From an uncultured Eubacteriales bacterium (GTDB lineage: Bacteria > Bacillota > Clostridia > Oscillospirales > CAG-272): a stretch of 64,000 nucleotides of DNA. This document shows positions 63,646 to 64,000 of the stretch, one piece after another. Location: NCBI GenBank assembly GCA_902491535.1, contig CABUHS010000001.1, positions 1 through 64,000 of the forward strand, read 5' to 3'. The translations under genes were made by a program, and so were the position numbers. Under the pieces are notes generated by a model. The model was not told where the DNA came from. It was given only the letters and a program-made list of their open reading frames with translations, and did not search any database. Within the stretch, counting starts at the first letter, position 1. Every line of letters starts with the position of its first letter.

Positions 63646-64000
63646 ATGAATCCGTTTTTTATTGTTTGTATATGTGTCGCTGCATTCGTTGTCGGAATAT
63701 TGATAGGTGCGATCGTCGGTATTACATACCGTAAAAAGGTAGCGGAACGTGAGATCGGTTCTGCCGAGATCCAGGCAAAAAAGATCGTCGACGAGGGAAT
63801 CAAGCAGGCGGAAACAAAGAAAAAAGAACTTTTGCTTGAAGCAAAAGAGGAAATCATACGTTCGAAAAACGAAAACGAAAAGGAAATGAAAGACAGGCGC
63901 AACGAGCTTACTCAACTCGAAAGAAGACTTGTCTCCAAAGAAGAGTCTCTTGACAAAAAAATAGAGGGACTCGAACATAAATCCGAAACGTTGAACCGCA
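63646..64000 (+). CDS. rny: ribonuclease Y, N-terminal part (runs off the window)
   Basis: The ATG at 63646 follows AAGGAGGT. 118 codons are visible. An N-terminal membrane helix (about 4-25) leads into the long coiled coil typical of RNase Y: GSAEIQAKKIVDEG, KKKELLLEAKEEI, RRNELTQLERRLVSKEESLDKK. The KH and HD domains must lie beyond the window. RNase Y is the membrane-bound endonuclease that starts mRNA decay in many Firmicutes. Confidence 0.93.
   Translation, partial: MNPFFIVCICVAAFVVGILIGAIVGITYRKKVAEREIGSAEIQAKKIVDEGIKQAETKKKELLLEAKEEIIRSKNENEKEMKDRRNELTQLERRLVSKEESLDKKIEGLEHKSETLNR

Overview
The window looks like a chromosome segment of a gut-type Firmicute of class Clostridia, close to Oscillospiraceae/Ruminococcaceae. 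This rests on strong AGGAGG-type ribosome sites, small Clostridia-type domains (DUF6514-, DUF6809-, DUF3791/DUF3990-like), an RNase Y with an N-terminal membrane anchor, a GPH sugar transporter, and a GH3 enzyme with the swapped domain order known from Ruminococcus. No rRNA gene, CRISPR array or complete tRNA gene was seen. Species cannot be named from sequence reading alone.

Layout. (1) 1-4220: the right-hand part of an element carrying an XRE repressor with a two-site operator, an ImmA/IrrE-type protease, a small membrane protein, a DUF6514-like gene and a large serine recombinase. (2) About 4250-28500: an AT-rich integrated mobilizable element in which every recognised gene lies on the minus strand. 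Its mobility block is an Xis-like gene, a tyrosine integrase, a helix-turn-helix excisionase, a MOBP-type relaxase with a second gene nested inside it, MobC, a probable oriT and a RepA-like ATPase. Its cargo is one tightly packed operon (about 27340 to 11494) that reads, in order of transcription: XRE regulator, HEPN-like membrane protein, Fic protein, SNF2 helicase, SH3b membrane protein, unknown, type III Mod methylase, unknown, type III Res nuclease, RecQ helicase, and a reverse transcriptase-nitrilase fusion of the DRT type 1 (UG1/UG5) kind. A MerR/TipA-like gene closes the right end, next to a 3' fragment of tRNA-Ser(CGA). (3) 28666-32000: a short flank with decaying DUF3791/DUF3990 genes and a GrpB gene, then a 1.7 kb scar of a sibling element that keeps only its two ends (a broken Xis-like gene and a second MerR gene). 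(4) 32250-53820: a GC-richer carbohydrate locus with GH78-like, GH2, GH3, a second GH78-like and GH43 enzymes, a GPH transporter, a lactaldehyde reductase (fucO) and a LytTR/GHKL two-component pair. An MBOAT/SGNH acyl-transfer cassette is embedded in it. (5) 54325-64000: an XRE regulator, an isomerase/dehydrogenase pair, a Ca2+-type P-ATPase co-transcribed with feoA and feoB, and the start of RNase Y.

How the parts fit. The cargo operon combines modification-restriction (Mod/Res), two extra helicases, an RT-nitrilase, a Fic enzyme with a built-in inhibitory motif and two membrane proteins. It looks like one composite anti-phage operon under a single autoregulated promoter. The 30.3-32.0 kb scar shares both ends with the big element and so helps to place its borders. 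In the sugar locus the enzymes and the FucO homologue suggest growth on a plant or host glycan that contains deoxy-sugars such as rhamnose or fucose, together with arabinose/xylose, galactose and glucose units.
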